From NCBI RefSeq assembly GCF_002007565.1, contig NZ_CP015625.1, positions 1,240,001 through 1,304,000 on the forward strand: a stretch of DNA of 64,000 nt, written 5' to 3'. This DNA comes from Ditibartonella choladocola. Its GTDB lineage: Bacteria > Pseudomonadota > Alphaproteobacteria > Rhizobiales > Rhizobiaceae. A program made the position numbers and the translations under genes. The notes under the pieces were generated by a model, which had not been told where the DNA came from, searched no databases, and saw only the letters and a program-made list of their open reading frames with translations. Positions within the stretch are counted from its first letter, which is position 1, and each line of letters starts with the position of its first letter. Positions 50,119 through 58,454 of this stretch are shown one piece after another.

Positions 50119-51402
50119 ATGACAAAAACGACACCCGGAATAGAAACATTGGCAGTCCATGCGGGCACTGCGCCCGATCCGACGACCGGAGCAAGAATTA
50201 CACCGATTTATCAAACCACCGCTTATGTGTTCAAGGACGCAGATCAGGCGGCAAATCGTTTTGCCTTGGCGGAGCCGGGGAATATTTATGGACGCATCAC
50301 AAATCCGACACAGGCGGTACTTGAAGAAAAAGTGGCAGCACTCGAAGGCGGCACGGCTGCTTTGGCAACGGCATCCGGTCATGCTGCCGAATTTTTGACG
50401 TTTCATACTTTGATGGAAGCAGGTGAAAATTTTGTTGCCGGCCGACAGCTTTATGGTGGTTCGATTAACCAGTTTTCCAATGCTTTCAAATCTTTTGATT
50501 GGCAAGTGCGTTGGGCTGATAGCGAAGATCCACAGTCATTTGAAAAGCAGATTGACGACAAGACAAGGGCAATTTTTATTGAAAGTTTTGCCAATCCCGG
50601 TGGAATTGTAGTCGATATTGAAGCCATTGCGAAAATAGCTCATGCACATGGTGTTCCTGTGATTGTCGATAACACACTTGCGACACCTTATCTCTTGCGC
50701 CCTATCGAATATGGAGCCGACATCGTCATTCATTCACTAACGAAGTTTATTGGTGGTCATGGCAATTCGATGGGCGGTCTTCTCGTTGACGGTGGCACTT
50801 TCGATTGGGGCAAGTCAGGGCATTATAAAAAATTGACCGAACCACGTCCCGATTATGCCGGTCTTGTCATTTACGAAGCAACGGGTAATGCGGCTTTTGC
50901 CACGGCGGCGCGCGTGCTGGGAATGCGCGACTTCGGTCCGACCATTTCGCCGTTTAACGCCTTTCTTATTTTGACAGGGGCTGAAACCTTGCCGTTACGT
51001 ATGCAAAAGCATAGCGATAATGCATTGGCAGTTGCCCAATATCTGGAAAAACACGAAAAAGTTTCATGGGTTAATTATGCCGGTTTGCCGGACAACAAAT
51101 ACCACAAACTTCAGCAGCGTTATGCACCGAAGGGGGCGGGTTCTGTCTTCACTTTTGGTGTTAAAGGCGGCTATGAAGCAGGCGTCAAATTCGCTTCTTC
51201 ATTGAAATTATTTTCGCTTCTTGCCAATATCGGCGATACACGGTCGCTTGTTATCCATCCGGCTTCAACCACCCATCGCCAGTTGACAGACAGTCAAAAA
51301 ATTGCCGCCGGTGCAGGTCCGGACGTTGTGCGTCTGTCGATCGGTATAGAAGATATTAAAGATATTATCGGCGACATTGAACAGGCATTGAACCAAATTT
51401 GA
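50119..51402 (+). CDS. O-acetyl/O-succinylhomoserine sulfhydrylase
   Basis: A PLP-dependent Cys/Met metabolism enzyme joining an activated homoserine with sulfide to give homocysteine, or with methanethiol to give methionine. 427 aa from the ATG at 50119 (GGAG 6 bases upstream); an ATG at 50107 is an alternative. PLP lysine Lys209 in HSLTKFIGGHGN. The NIYGRITNPTQAVLEEKVAALEGG and ASTTHRQL blocks are those of the long O-acetylhomoserine aminocarboxypropyltransferase branch (MetY type) and not of MetB/MetC. I looked for a SAM-II riboswitch upstream and did not find it. Confidence 0.88.
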   Translation: MTKTTPGIETLAVHAGTAPDPTTGARITPIYQTTAYVFKDADQAANRFALAEPGNIYGRITNPTQAVLEEKVAALEGGTAALATASGHAAEFLTFHTLMEAGENFVAGRQLYGGSINQFSNAFKSFDWQVRWADSEDPQSFEKQIDDKTRAIFIESFANPGGIVVDIEAIAKIAHAHGVPVIVDNTLATPYLLRPIEYGADIVIHSLTKFIGGHGNSMGGLLVDGGTFDWGKSGHYKKLTEPRPDYAGLVIYEATGNAAFATAARVLGMRDFGPTISPFNAFLILTGAETLPLRMQKHSDNALAVAQYLEKHEKVSWVNYAGLPDNKYHKLQQRYAPKGAGSVFTFGVKGGYEAGVKFASSLKLFSLLANIGDTRSLVIHPASTTHRQLTDSQKIAAGAGPDVVRLSIGIEDIKDIIGDIEQALNQI

Positions 51403-51440
51403 TAATAAAACAAATTATCATTTATTAATGACAAACAGAT

Positions 51441-51475
51441 CTTTCAGGCGTGCAAAAACCAGTCACGTCTGAAAG
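51441..51475. other. Stable hairpin after the sulfhydrylase gene
   Basis: Twelve base pairs including one G-T pair: CTTTCAGGCGTG/CACGTCTGAAAG. There is no T-run on either side, so it is not a standard terminator; it may protect the message end or assist Rho-dependent stopping. Confidence 0.6.
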
Positions 51476-51584
51476 TTCAAACTATAGAATTTCCGAATTG
51501 TTTGATTTTGGTGACAAAGGTTGATCCGGACATATATCAATTTGTCATTCGCTTTCGACGGTGTTTTGTTGTATCAAATCCGAT

Positions 51585-53369
51585 ATGATACAGCGTAAAC
51601 AAAATTTTTTGGGAGTAACCCGCTCCGCAGTCGGTCGAAGCTGGACGGAAAGTCTCGACCGAGAAGGGGTGAATAATGCTCGCTCCCTATCACAAAAATT
51701 CGGAATTGCAGAACCTTTGGCGCGTGTTCTTGCAGCCCGCTCGGTTTCCGAAGACGAAGTCTTGAATTATCTTGAACCAACTTTGAAAACGTTGACGCCC
51801 GATCCCACGACTTTTATTGATATGGAAAAAGCAACGGATCGTATTTTGCAGGCGATCAACCGGAAGGAAAAGGTCACTATTTTCGGTGATTATGATGTCG
51901 ACGGTGCTTGTTCTTCTGCCATTCTCTATCAATTTTTGACGTTTTTCGGTCTTGATGTTCATATCTACATACCCGATCGCCTTGTTGAAGGATATGGGCC
52001 AAATCCGCAGGCTATGAGAATGCTGGCAGATGAAGGCTCCAGTCTGATTGTAACAGTCGATTGCGGTGCGAATAGCCCCGAAGCTATAAAAGCTGCCCGT
52101 GAAAAAGGTGTGGATGTGGTGGTGCTTGACCATCACCAGATGGGGGAAGTCGATCCTGCGGCCAACGCTCTTGTCAATCCAAACCGTCCGGATGATCGTT
52201 CGGGGCAGGGCTATCTTTGCGCGGCAGGCCTTGTGTTTATTGCGGTGGCGTGGACACTGAAAAAAATTCGGACTGAAGGAAAACATAAAACCCTTCCGGA
52301 TATTCTTCGTTATCTTGATCTTGTGGCGCTTGCGACAGTGTGCGATGTTGTGCCTCTTGTCGGTGTCAATCGGGCTTTCGTTATCAAGGGGCTTAAAGTG
52401 GCGCGAATGATGTCCAATCCGGGCATTGCCGCACTTTCACGGGTTGCCGGAATTGGTGAGCCGCTCAATGTGTTTCATCTCGGTTTTCTGCTCGGACCTC
52501 GCATAAATGCAGGTGGCCGGATTGGCGATCAGGCACTGGGAGCGCGTTTGCTGACGACACAGACAGAAAGCGATGCCGAGTCCATTGCGGAAGAGCTCAA
52601 TGCTTTAAATCAGGAAAGACAAAATATTGAAGCAAAGCAACTCCTTGAAGCCGAAGTCGGCTTACAATCATTGACACTTGACGAAACCCCGAGTGTTATT
52701 GTGGTTGCCCATGAAGGATGGCATCCCGGAATTGTTGGTATTCTTGCCGCCAGACTGAAAGAAAAATTCAGATGTCCGGCTTTTGCGATAGCAATCAAGA
52801 ATGACGGCACGGCTACGGGATCGGGTCGTTCGATAGCCGGTGTCAATCTTGGAGAGCTTGTCCGTGAAGCCGTTCAATCAGGATTGCTTGAAAAAGGCGG
52901 AGGCCATGCAATGGCCGCCGGTGTGACGATTTCAAGCGGTAAAATTGACGAATTCAGAAAATGGCTTAACGAGAAATTGTCTTCAAAGGTCAACGACTTG
53001 CATGCTCACGAAACCTTGTTGGTTGACGGTGTCCTTTCGGCTTCCGGAGCCACGCGGGAACTCTATGAAATGCTTGAAAAAGCAGGCCCTTTCGGGTCGG
53101 GAAATCCATTGCCGGTGTTCGTGTTGCCGTCGCACCGTTTGGCCGATGTCCGTGAGGTGGGTAAAGGCCACCTGATGATGTCTATTTCTAATACTGAAGG
53201 CAAAAGATTGAAGGCTATTGCATTTCGTGCAGTTGGCACAGATTTGGGTGACTTCCTGATGACCCATTTGGGGAAAAACATCCATGTTGCGGGCAATCTC
53301 AACCTTAACTATTGGAATGGACAAGCTTCGCCACAATTTCGCGTTATTGACGCTGCCGAGCCGGAATAA
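51585..53369 (+). CDS. recJ: Single-strand DNA exonuclease RecJ
   Basis: A 5'-3' ssDNA exonuclease of the DHH family, used in recombination repair and mismatch repair. 594 aa from the ATG at 51585; a GTG at 51561 would add 8 residues, and neither has a strong ribosome site. Motifs: FGDYDVDGACSSA (motif I), VTVDCGANSPEA, DHHQ (DHH), and the second domain with GSGRSIAGVNLGELV and GGGHAMAAGVTI (DHHA1). The C-terminal OB fold is GPFGSGNPLPVF onward. The gap before it carries the hairpin listed at 51441. Confidence 0.95.
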   Translation: MIQRKQNFLGVTRSAVGRSWTESLDREGVNNARSLSQKFGIAEPLARVLAARSVSEDEVLNYLEPTLKTLTPDPTTFIDMEKATDRILQAINRKEKVTIFGDYDVDGACSSAILYQFLTFFGLDVHIYIPDRLVEGYGPNPQAMRMLADEGSSLIVTVDCGANSPEAIKAAREKGVDVVVLDHHQMGEVDPAANALVNPNRPDDRSGQGYLCAAGLVFIAVAWTLKKIRTEGKHKTLPDILRYLDLVALATVCDVVPLVGVNRAFVIKGLKVARMMSNPGIAALSRVAGIGEPLNVFHLGFLLGPRINAGGRIGDQALGARLLTTQTESDAESIAEELNALNQERQNIEAKQLLEAEVGLQSLTLDETPSVIVVAHEGWHPGIVGILAARLKEKFRCPAFAIAIKNDGTATGSGRSIAGVNLGELVREAVQSGLLEKGGGHAMAAGVTISSGKIDEFRKWLNEKLSSKVNDLHAHETLLVDGVLSASGATRELYEMLEKAGPFGSGNPLPVFVLPSHRLADVREVGKGHLMMSISNTEGKRLKAIAFRAVGTDLGDFLMTHLGKNIHVAGNLNLNYWNGQASPQFRVIDAAEPE

Positions 53370-53883
53370 ATTTCTATTAGCCGCTCGAAAAATAACCCGG
53401 CATAATTTCAGCCAGCGGACATGTGTTTTATAAAGTATAAAAGCCGACTTATGTCTGTTTATTGTTAATGTATTATCCGGTTAAAAATAATATCAATGAC
53501 GCGATTATATCCTGCTTCGTATAATTGTAAGCAGGATTACAAAAAGAATAGACTGTTTGACAAATCAAGTTCTAAAAGTTTGTTCAATTCCAACTTCTAT
53601 AATGATGAATGACAGAGTTACACAAATAAACCTTTTCAAGAAAGGTATCAGAAATAAAGAGATCGAATTTACGGCAATCGTGCTTTATATCATAATGGCA
53701 ATTCCGGACTTGCCACAACGACGAAACAGCCTTAGGCGGATTTCAAAATTATAAAAAGAATATCCGGCAGAATGTACCGGATTGCCCGTCGTAACTGCAC
53801 ATCGTATAAACGGCTAAAACATTTTTAAAAAATGAATTATACCATCACAATCTAATAGTTATTTCGGTTTTGCTGATACTTCA
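53370..53883. other. Gap between recJ and parE (convergent)
   Basis: 514 bp, AT-rich. The 65-codon frame at 53557-53754 is not supported. A possible parE terminator is listed at 53745-53783; nothing else stands out. Confidence 0.5.
53745..53783 (-). terminator. Possible terminator of parE
   Basis: Arms ATCCGG/CCGGAT at 53762-53767 and 53777-53782, followed on the - strand by ATTCTTTTTATAATTTT. It is about 100 bp after the parE stop; a short stem, so moderate support. Confidence 0.4.
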
Positions 53884-55965
53884 TCAAATATCGAGGTTTT
53901 CGGCAAATTCCGCATTATCCTGTATAAAATGGAACCGTGCTTCAGGTTTTGATCCCATAAGATCATCGACAACTTTTTTAGTCTCCTGGTCGCTGTCGTT
54001 CGCGATATCGACCCGCAACAAAGTCCGGTTTTTAGGATCCATAGTCGTTTCTTTCAATTGGTCAGAGCGCATTTCTCCCAACCCTTTGAAACGCCCGATT
54101 TCAATTTTTCCGCGGCCGGTAAACTTCGTTTTTAACAGCTCGTCTTTATGGGCATCATCACGCGCATAGGCGACCACACCACCTTGAGAAATGCGATATA
54201 AAGGCGGGACTGCGAGGAAAAGATGCCCTTTCTTTATAAGTTCAGGCATTTCCTGATAGAAAAAAGTAATCAATAATGAAGCAATATGTGCGCCATCCAC
54301 ATCGGCATCTGTCATGATGATAATGCGATCATATCGCAAATCACTTTCTTTATATTTTGAATGGGTCCCACATCCTAGCGCCAATATAAGATCGGAGATA
54401 ATCTGGTTATTGCTGAGCTTGTCCCTGCCTGCACTTGCAACGTTGAGGATTTTCCCACGTAAAGGCAAAACCGCTTGAGTTGCACGATTTCGCGCCTGCT
54501 TGGCAGATCCACCGGCCGAGTCTCCCTCGACGAGAAACAGTTCGGCACCTGCGGCAGAATTATGGGTACAATCGGCAAGTTTTCCGGGCAAACGCAATTT
54601 ACGCACGGCAGTTTTGCGACTGACTTCTTTCTCCTGACGTCTTTTTAATCGCTCTTCGGCTCTGTCAACCACCCACTCAAGAAGCTTGGTTGCTTCTTGC
54701 GGAGAATTGGCAAGCCAATGATCGAAGGGGTCACGAATAGCATTTTCTACTATCCGTTGTGCTTCCACAGTTGCCAGACGGTCTTTGGTCTGCCCCACGA
54801 ATTCAGGTTCGCGGATAAATACCGAAAGCATAACTGCGGCCGAGATCATCACGTCGTCTGTGGTGATAACGGATGCCCGTTTATTTCCGGTCAATTCGGC
54901 GTAGGCCTTCAATCCGCGAAGAAGAGCCTGACGCAAACCTGCTTCATGCGTGCCGCCTTCACCGGTCGGGATTGTATTGCAGTAGGAATGGATAAAACCG
55001 TCGCCGCCATACCAGGTAATTGCCCATTCAACAGAACCATGGCCGCCACGTTGTTCGGTTTTACCTGCAAAAATATCCGACGTAACCTGATATTCGCCAT
55101 TCAAGGACGAACTTAAAAAATCTTTCAATCCACCCGGAAAATGGAAAACCGCTTTCTCCGGTATATCTTCTTTTCCGACCAGCTTTGCAGGATCACAACT
55201 CCAGCGAATTTCAACACCACCGAAAAGATAGGCTTTGGAACGCGCCATTTTATAAATCTGTTCGGGGTTAAAAGCCGCTTTGGCACCGAATATTTGTGGG
55301 TCAGGATGAAAACGTACCCGTGTGCCGCGACGGTTATGAATTTCGCCCAAATCCTCAAGACCGGATTGGGGGATGCCGCGGGAAAATCGTTGCCGATAAA
55401 GCCTGCGGCCGCGCGCAACTTCCACTTCCATATCGTCTGATAAAGCGTTAACGACCGATATTCCGACGCCATGAAGTCCACCGGAAGTTTCATATGCCTT
55501 CCCGTCGAATTTTCCGCCGGAATGGAGTTCCGTCATGATGACTTCAAGGGTCGATTTGTCCGGCATTTGGGGATGGTTCTCGACCGGTATGCCGCGCCCG
55601 TTATCCGTAACGGTCAAATATCCCTCGGCATCGAGCGACACTTCAATAAAATTGGCATAACCGGCAACGGCCTCATCCATCGAATTATCAATAACTTCTG
55701 CGAAAAGATGGTGGAGTGCTTTACTGTCGGTACCGCCGATATACATTCCCGGACGTAAACGTACCGGCTCCAATCCTTCCAGAACACGGATGGAGGACGC
55801 ATCATAGCTATCTTCGGCATCCGTTGTTACATTCAAGGATTTCTGCGTCTGCTTATCTTTTTTTTCCAAATTTGCTTTTTTCGACGTTACATTGGAAAGA
55901 TCTCGTGTCGTTTCGATATTGCTTTGCAAATTTCCAAAAAGATCGTTATGTTTCTCGTCCATCAC
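53884..55965 (-). CDS. parE: DNA topoisomerase IV subunit B
   Basis: The ATPase half of topoisomerase IV, which separates linked daughter chromosomes. 693 aa. GHKL ATPase motifs: EVIDNSMDEAVAG (near residue 90), DNGRGIPVENH, and GGLHGVGISVVNALS. The TOPRIM domain has EGDSAGG and DADVDGAHI. It is told apart from GyrB by the absence of the long C-terminal insert and by the short N-terminal Lys/Thr-rich extension seen in alphaproteobacterial ParE. Two adjacent ATGs are possible starts. A perfect SOS-type box lies 97 bp upstream. Confidence 0.94.
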   Translation of the reverse strand: MMDEKHNDLFGNLQSNIETTRDLSNVTSKKANLEKKDKQTQKSLNVTTDAEDSYDASSIRVLEGLEPVRLRPGMYIGGTDSKALHHLFAEVIDNSMDEAVAGYANFIEVSLDAEGYLTVTDNGRGIPVENHPQMPDKSTLEVIMTELHSGGKFDGKAYETSGGLHGVGISVVNALSDDMEVEVARGRRLYRQRFSRGIPQSGLEDLGEIHNRRGTRVRFHPDPQIFGAKAAFNPEQIYKMARSKAYLFGGVEIRWSCDPAKLVGKEDIPEKAVFHFPGGLKDFLSSSLNGEYQVTSDIFAGKTEQRGGHGSVEWAITWYGGDGFIHSYCNTIPTGEGGTHEAGLRQALLRGLKAYAELTGNKRASVITTDDVMISAAVMLSVFIREPEFVGQTKDRLATVEAQRIVENAIRDPFDHWLANSPQEATKLLEWVVDRAEERLKRRQEKEVSRKTAVRKLRLPGKLADCTHNSAAGAELFLVEGDSAGGSAKQARNRATQAVLPLRGKILNVASAGRDKLSNNQIISDLILALGCGTHSKYKESDLRYDRIIIMTDADVDGAHIASLLITFFYQEMPELIKKGHLFLAVPPLYRISQGGVVAYARDDAHKDELLKTKFTGRGKIEIGRFKGLGEMRSDQLKETTMDPKNRTLLRVDIANDSDQETKKVVDDLMGSKPEARFHFIQDNAEFAENLDI

Positions 55966-56061
55966 TGCCGATTATCTATCTAAAATTTATTTGACGTTCC
56001 ATTAATACGAATCGAATTATTTTTCCACATATTTGCATAGATAGGATGAAAAAGCGAGAAT

Positions 56062-56076
56062 GTTCTTGTTCTGTTC
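56062..56076. promoter_or_regulatory. SOS (LexA) box upstream of parE
   Basis: GTTCTTGTTCTGTTC, a perfect fit to the alphaproteobacterial LexA site GTTC-N7-GTTC. It lies in the 181-bp gap between divergent parE and the GT2 gene. parE is reported in alphaproteobacterial SOS regulons, so control of parE is the likelier reading; control of the GT2 gene, 71 bp away, is also possible. Confidence 0.65.
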
Positions 56077-56146
56077 GCAAGGCTTTCTTTTAAAATAAAT
56101 TCATGTAAAAGACTTATAGCAAGAGTTTTATTTGCGGAATGCAAAG

Positions 56147-57106
56147 ATGACAACAGTTTCAATCATTAGCCCGGTATACAATGAAGGAAATGGCATTTCC
56201 AATTTTGTTGAAGAAGTGGTACGTGTATTCTCCCGATTACACTATGAGTTGACAATTATACTGGTAGATGACGGGTCAACGGATAATAGCTGGTCGAACG
56301 TTAGAAGTATTGTTCCTGAAAAATTCAAGCTGATTGGAATTAAACTTGCAAAAAATTTTGGCAAGGAGGCGGCAATTGCGGCCGGTCTTTCTTTAGCTGA
56401 TAGCGATGTTGTCATAACGATTGATTGTGATTTGCAGCATCCACCCGAATTGATGTCCACAATGCTCGGATTATGGGAAAAGGGTGCAGAAATTGTTTTA
56501 GCTGTAAAAGAAGAGCGGCAACAGGAATCGACCTTAAATCGTCTGGCAGCAAAAGGATTTTATAAAGTTTTTCATTGGGTAACCGAAAATGACATCGGTG
56601 GCACAAGTGATTTTATTTTGCTTGATCGGAAAGTAGCCGACGCGCTCAAATCACTGCCGGAAAAGCTTTTCTTTTACCGCGGTGTTGTTCAGTGGCTTGG
56701 TTTCAAACAGCAAAGTGTTTCATTTATTCCCAACAATCGGGAAAACGGAAAAAGCGGTTGGTCGTTTTGGAAAAAACTTCGTCTCGCGATTGATTCATTA
56801 ACTGGCTTTTCTGCAAAACCGCTTATTTTTATCTGGTTTTTGACATTTCTGTTTCTGGTGTTCTCGCTATTGGTCGGTGGAGATGCGATCATTTCTAAAA
56901 TTATGGGCAGGTCAATAGGCGGTTTTTCGACGCTCATTCTGGTTATTCTGATTACAGGCGCTGCGATCCTTTCTTGTTTCTGCATTCTGTCGGCTTACAT
57001 TCGCCAGATATTTTATGAAGTCAAAAGTCGTCCGCGTTTTCTCGTCAGTCAACACATTGAACTGGAGGAGGGGAGCGAGCCAATAAACAGGACAGCTCGT
57101 AAATGA
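56147..57106 (+). CDS. Family 2 glycosyltransferase, polyprenyl-phosphate sugar type (GtrB/ArnC/DPM1-like)
   Basis: Transfers a sugar from a nucleotide donor to a polyprenyl phosphate at the inner face of the cytoplasmic membrane. 319 aa from the ATG at 56147 (a TTG at 56132 is less likely). GT-A fold: SPVYNEG near the start, DDGSTDNSW at 41-49, DCD at 93-95 followed by LQHPPE. Two membrane helices close the protein (about 225-250 and 265-295), as in GtrB and ArnC. Its stop overlaps the next start as ATGA, so it is tightly coupled to the deacetylase gene. The sugar is unknown; the deacetylase partner suggests an N-acetylated one. Confidence 0.88.
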   Translation: MTTVSIISPVYNEGNGISNFVEEVVRVFSRLHYELTIILVDDGSTDNSWSNVRSIVPEKFKLIGIKLAKNFGKEAAIAAGLSLADSDVVITIDCDLQHPPELMSTMLGLWEKGAEIVLAVKEERQQESTLNRLAAKGFYKVFHWVTENDIGGTSDFILLDRKVADALKSLPEKLFFYRGVVQWLGFKQQSVSFIPNNRENGKSGWSFWKKLRLAIDSLTGFSAKPLIFIWFLTFLFLVFSLLVGGDAIISKIMGRSIGGFSTLILVILITGAAILSCFCILSAYIRQIFYEVKSRPRFLVSQHIELEEGSEPINRTARK

Positions 57107-57993
57107 CCCTTTTCTGCTTGTTCAATGCCGATGATTTTGCTCTTGATCTGGCGTGTTCAAATGCTGTGATTAAAGGCGTGGAAAGAGGCCGCTTACAGGC
57201 GACAAGCGTTCTGGCCGGTGGAGAAGATCAGGCAAGTTTTGAACAATTGGATAAAACCGGATGCAAATTCATAAACGTGCATCTTAACCTTCTTGAAGGT
57301 AAAGCACTCACCGAGGGTGGGAGCGAATTCGGATTGACAGGAAATGATGACTTTTTTCATTTGTCCCTTGGGGAATTGATAACAAAATTATATCTTTCCC
57401 CCCAAAAAAAACGCTTACGAGAGTGGATTTTTAAAGAATTTTGCCAACAAATAGAATTTGTTTATGACCATTTTCCCGAAAGACAAATGAGGCTTGACGG
57501 CCATCTTCATATTCACATACTGCCACCGTTGAGAACAGTCATTGAAAAGCTTCTCATCAAATATCCAATTCGTTATATCCGCACTCCATCCGAACGCGGA
57601 TATAGCAGGCAAGCTCCCTTTATTAGCAATATCAAGGGCTGTTTGCGCCGGCAATTGTTGGGCTTTTGGGCCAAAGATATAGGAAAATTGGCCAGGCGCT
57701 ATCAAGTGTCGACTTCCGACTTTTTTCTGGGCACCGCTGCGAGCTGCAATCTCACTCTCGACGATATTGATAGAGGATTGTCGGTTATATCGCGGGCAGC
57801 AGGCAAATGTGACGCACAAATAGAGATAATGGTGCACCCGATTGGAAATGATATTTCGGATAGCCATTTTTATAAAGATAGCCGCTATGGCTTCGCTCAC
57901 GCAACGCCGGAACGACGCAATGAACTGACACTGTTATTATCCGACGATCTTATAAATATTATGAAAAAATATAATGCTGTTTTTGTAAAATAG
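57103..57993 (+). CDS. YdjC/ChbG-family sugar N-deacetylase (NaxD/HpnK-like)
   Basis: Metal-dependent deacetylase acting on N-acetylated sugars. 296 aa. Metal and catalytic residues are recognisable: Asp10-Asp11 (FNADDFA), His60 (INVHLNLLEG), the histidines of LDGHLHIHI (134-138), and a late His in EIMVHPIG. No signal peptide, so it acts at the cytoplasmic face. Overlap of 4 bp with the GT2 gene points to a two-step route: make a lipid-linked N-acetyl sugar, then deacetylate it. This mirrors Francisella FlmF2-NaxD, and also HpnK in hopanoid synthesis; no other hopanoid gene is in the window. The substrate is inferred only. Confidence 0.85.
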   Translation: MTLFCLFNADDFALDLACSNAVIKGVERGRLQATSVLAGGEDQASFEQLDKTGCKFINVHLNLLEGKALTEGGSEFGLTGNDDFFHLSLGELITKLYLSPQKKRLREWIFKEFCQQIEFVYDHFPERQMRLDGHLHIHILPPLRTVIEKLLIKYPIRYIRTPSERGYSRQAPFISNIKGCLRRQLLGFWAKDIGKLARRYQVSTSDFFLGTAASCNLTLDDIDRGLSVISRAAGKCDAQIEIMVHPIGNDISDSHFYKDSRYGFAHATPERRNELTLLLSDDLINIMKKYNAVFVK

Positions 57994-58013
57994 AATAATC
58001 GGAATATTGTGTT

Positions 58014-58454
58014 TTATGCTTTTTTGAAAAACACAAAATGGTTCAAAAAATAATTGGCAAACAATCCGGCGAGCGATCCGGCGGCTATAGCGAGAAATAA
58101 AGTTATTGGCGTCACTGTGGTGACGCTTTTTAAAACAGCCATACTCGCACAATAATTGAGCACACCGCCAATAGCTGCCAGTCCCATATAGCTTCCCCAG
58201 CCTTTCAAGTTCTTGAAACGTGCTTCTCTACCGCGAAAAGATATTCGGCTGTTAAAAATCCACGTAAAAGTGGCTGCTACAATAAATGCGATTGCTCGTG
58301 CAGCCCAAAGATTGAGGCCGATTGTTTGCAATAACCAAAGTGTAAAAAAGTCAATCCAGAAAGCTATGGCACCGGAACACAAAAACAGCACCAATGATCT
58401 ATGTTTGGTGTAAAAATGAGCACCGGCTTTGAAAAAATCCGAATGCGAAATCAT
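58014..58454 (-). CDS. GtrA-family membrane protein
   Basis: 146 aa with four membrane helices (about 21-40, 48-67, 88-108, 115-140) and the GtrA motifs LVLFLCSGAIAFWIDFFTLWLL, ATFTWIFNSRISFRG and ANYFLNHFVFFKK. GtrA proteins are thought to flip polyprenyl-linked sugars to the periplasmic face. It overlaps the upstream GT-C gene by 4 bp and is convergent with the deacetylase gene, 20 bp apart, so the four genes form one compact block. Confidence 0.9.
   Translation of the reverse strand: MISHSDFFKAGAHFYTKHRSLVLFLCSGAIAFWIDFFTLWLLQTIGLNLWAARAIAFIVAATFTWIFNSRISFRGREARFKNLKGWGSYMGLAAIGGVLNYCASMAVLKSVTTVTPITLFLAIAAGSLAGLFANYFLNHFVFFKKA

Noticed and set aside
53557..53754. 65-codon frame between recJ and parE
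   Set aside because: No ribosome site and no recognisable pattern.
57103..57993. Hopanoid (HpnK) role for the YdjC-family protein
   Set aside because: No other hopanoid gene is in the window, and the neighbours are Gtr-type; kept only as an alternative in the entry.
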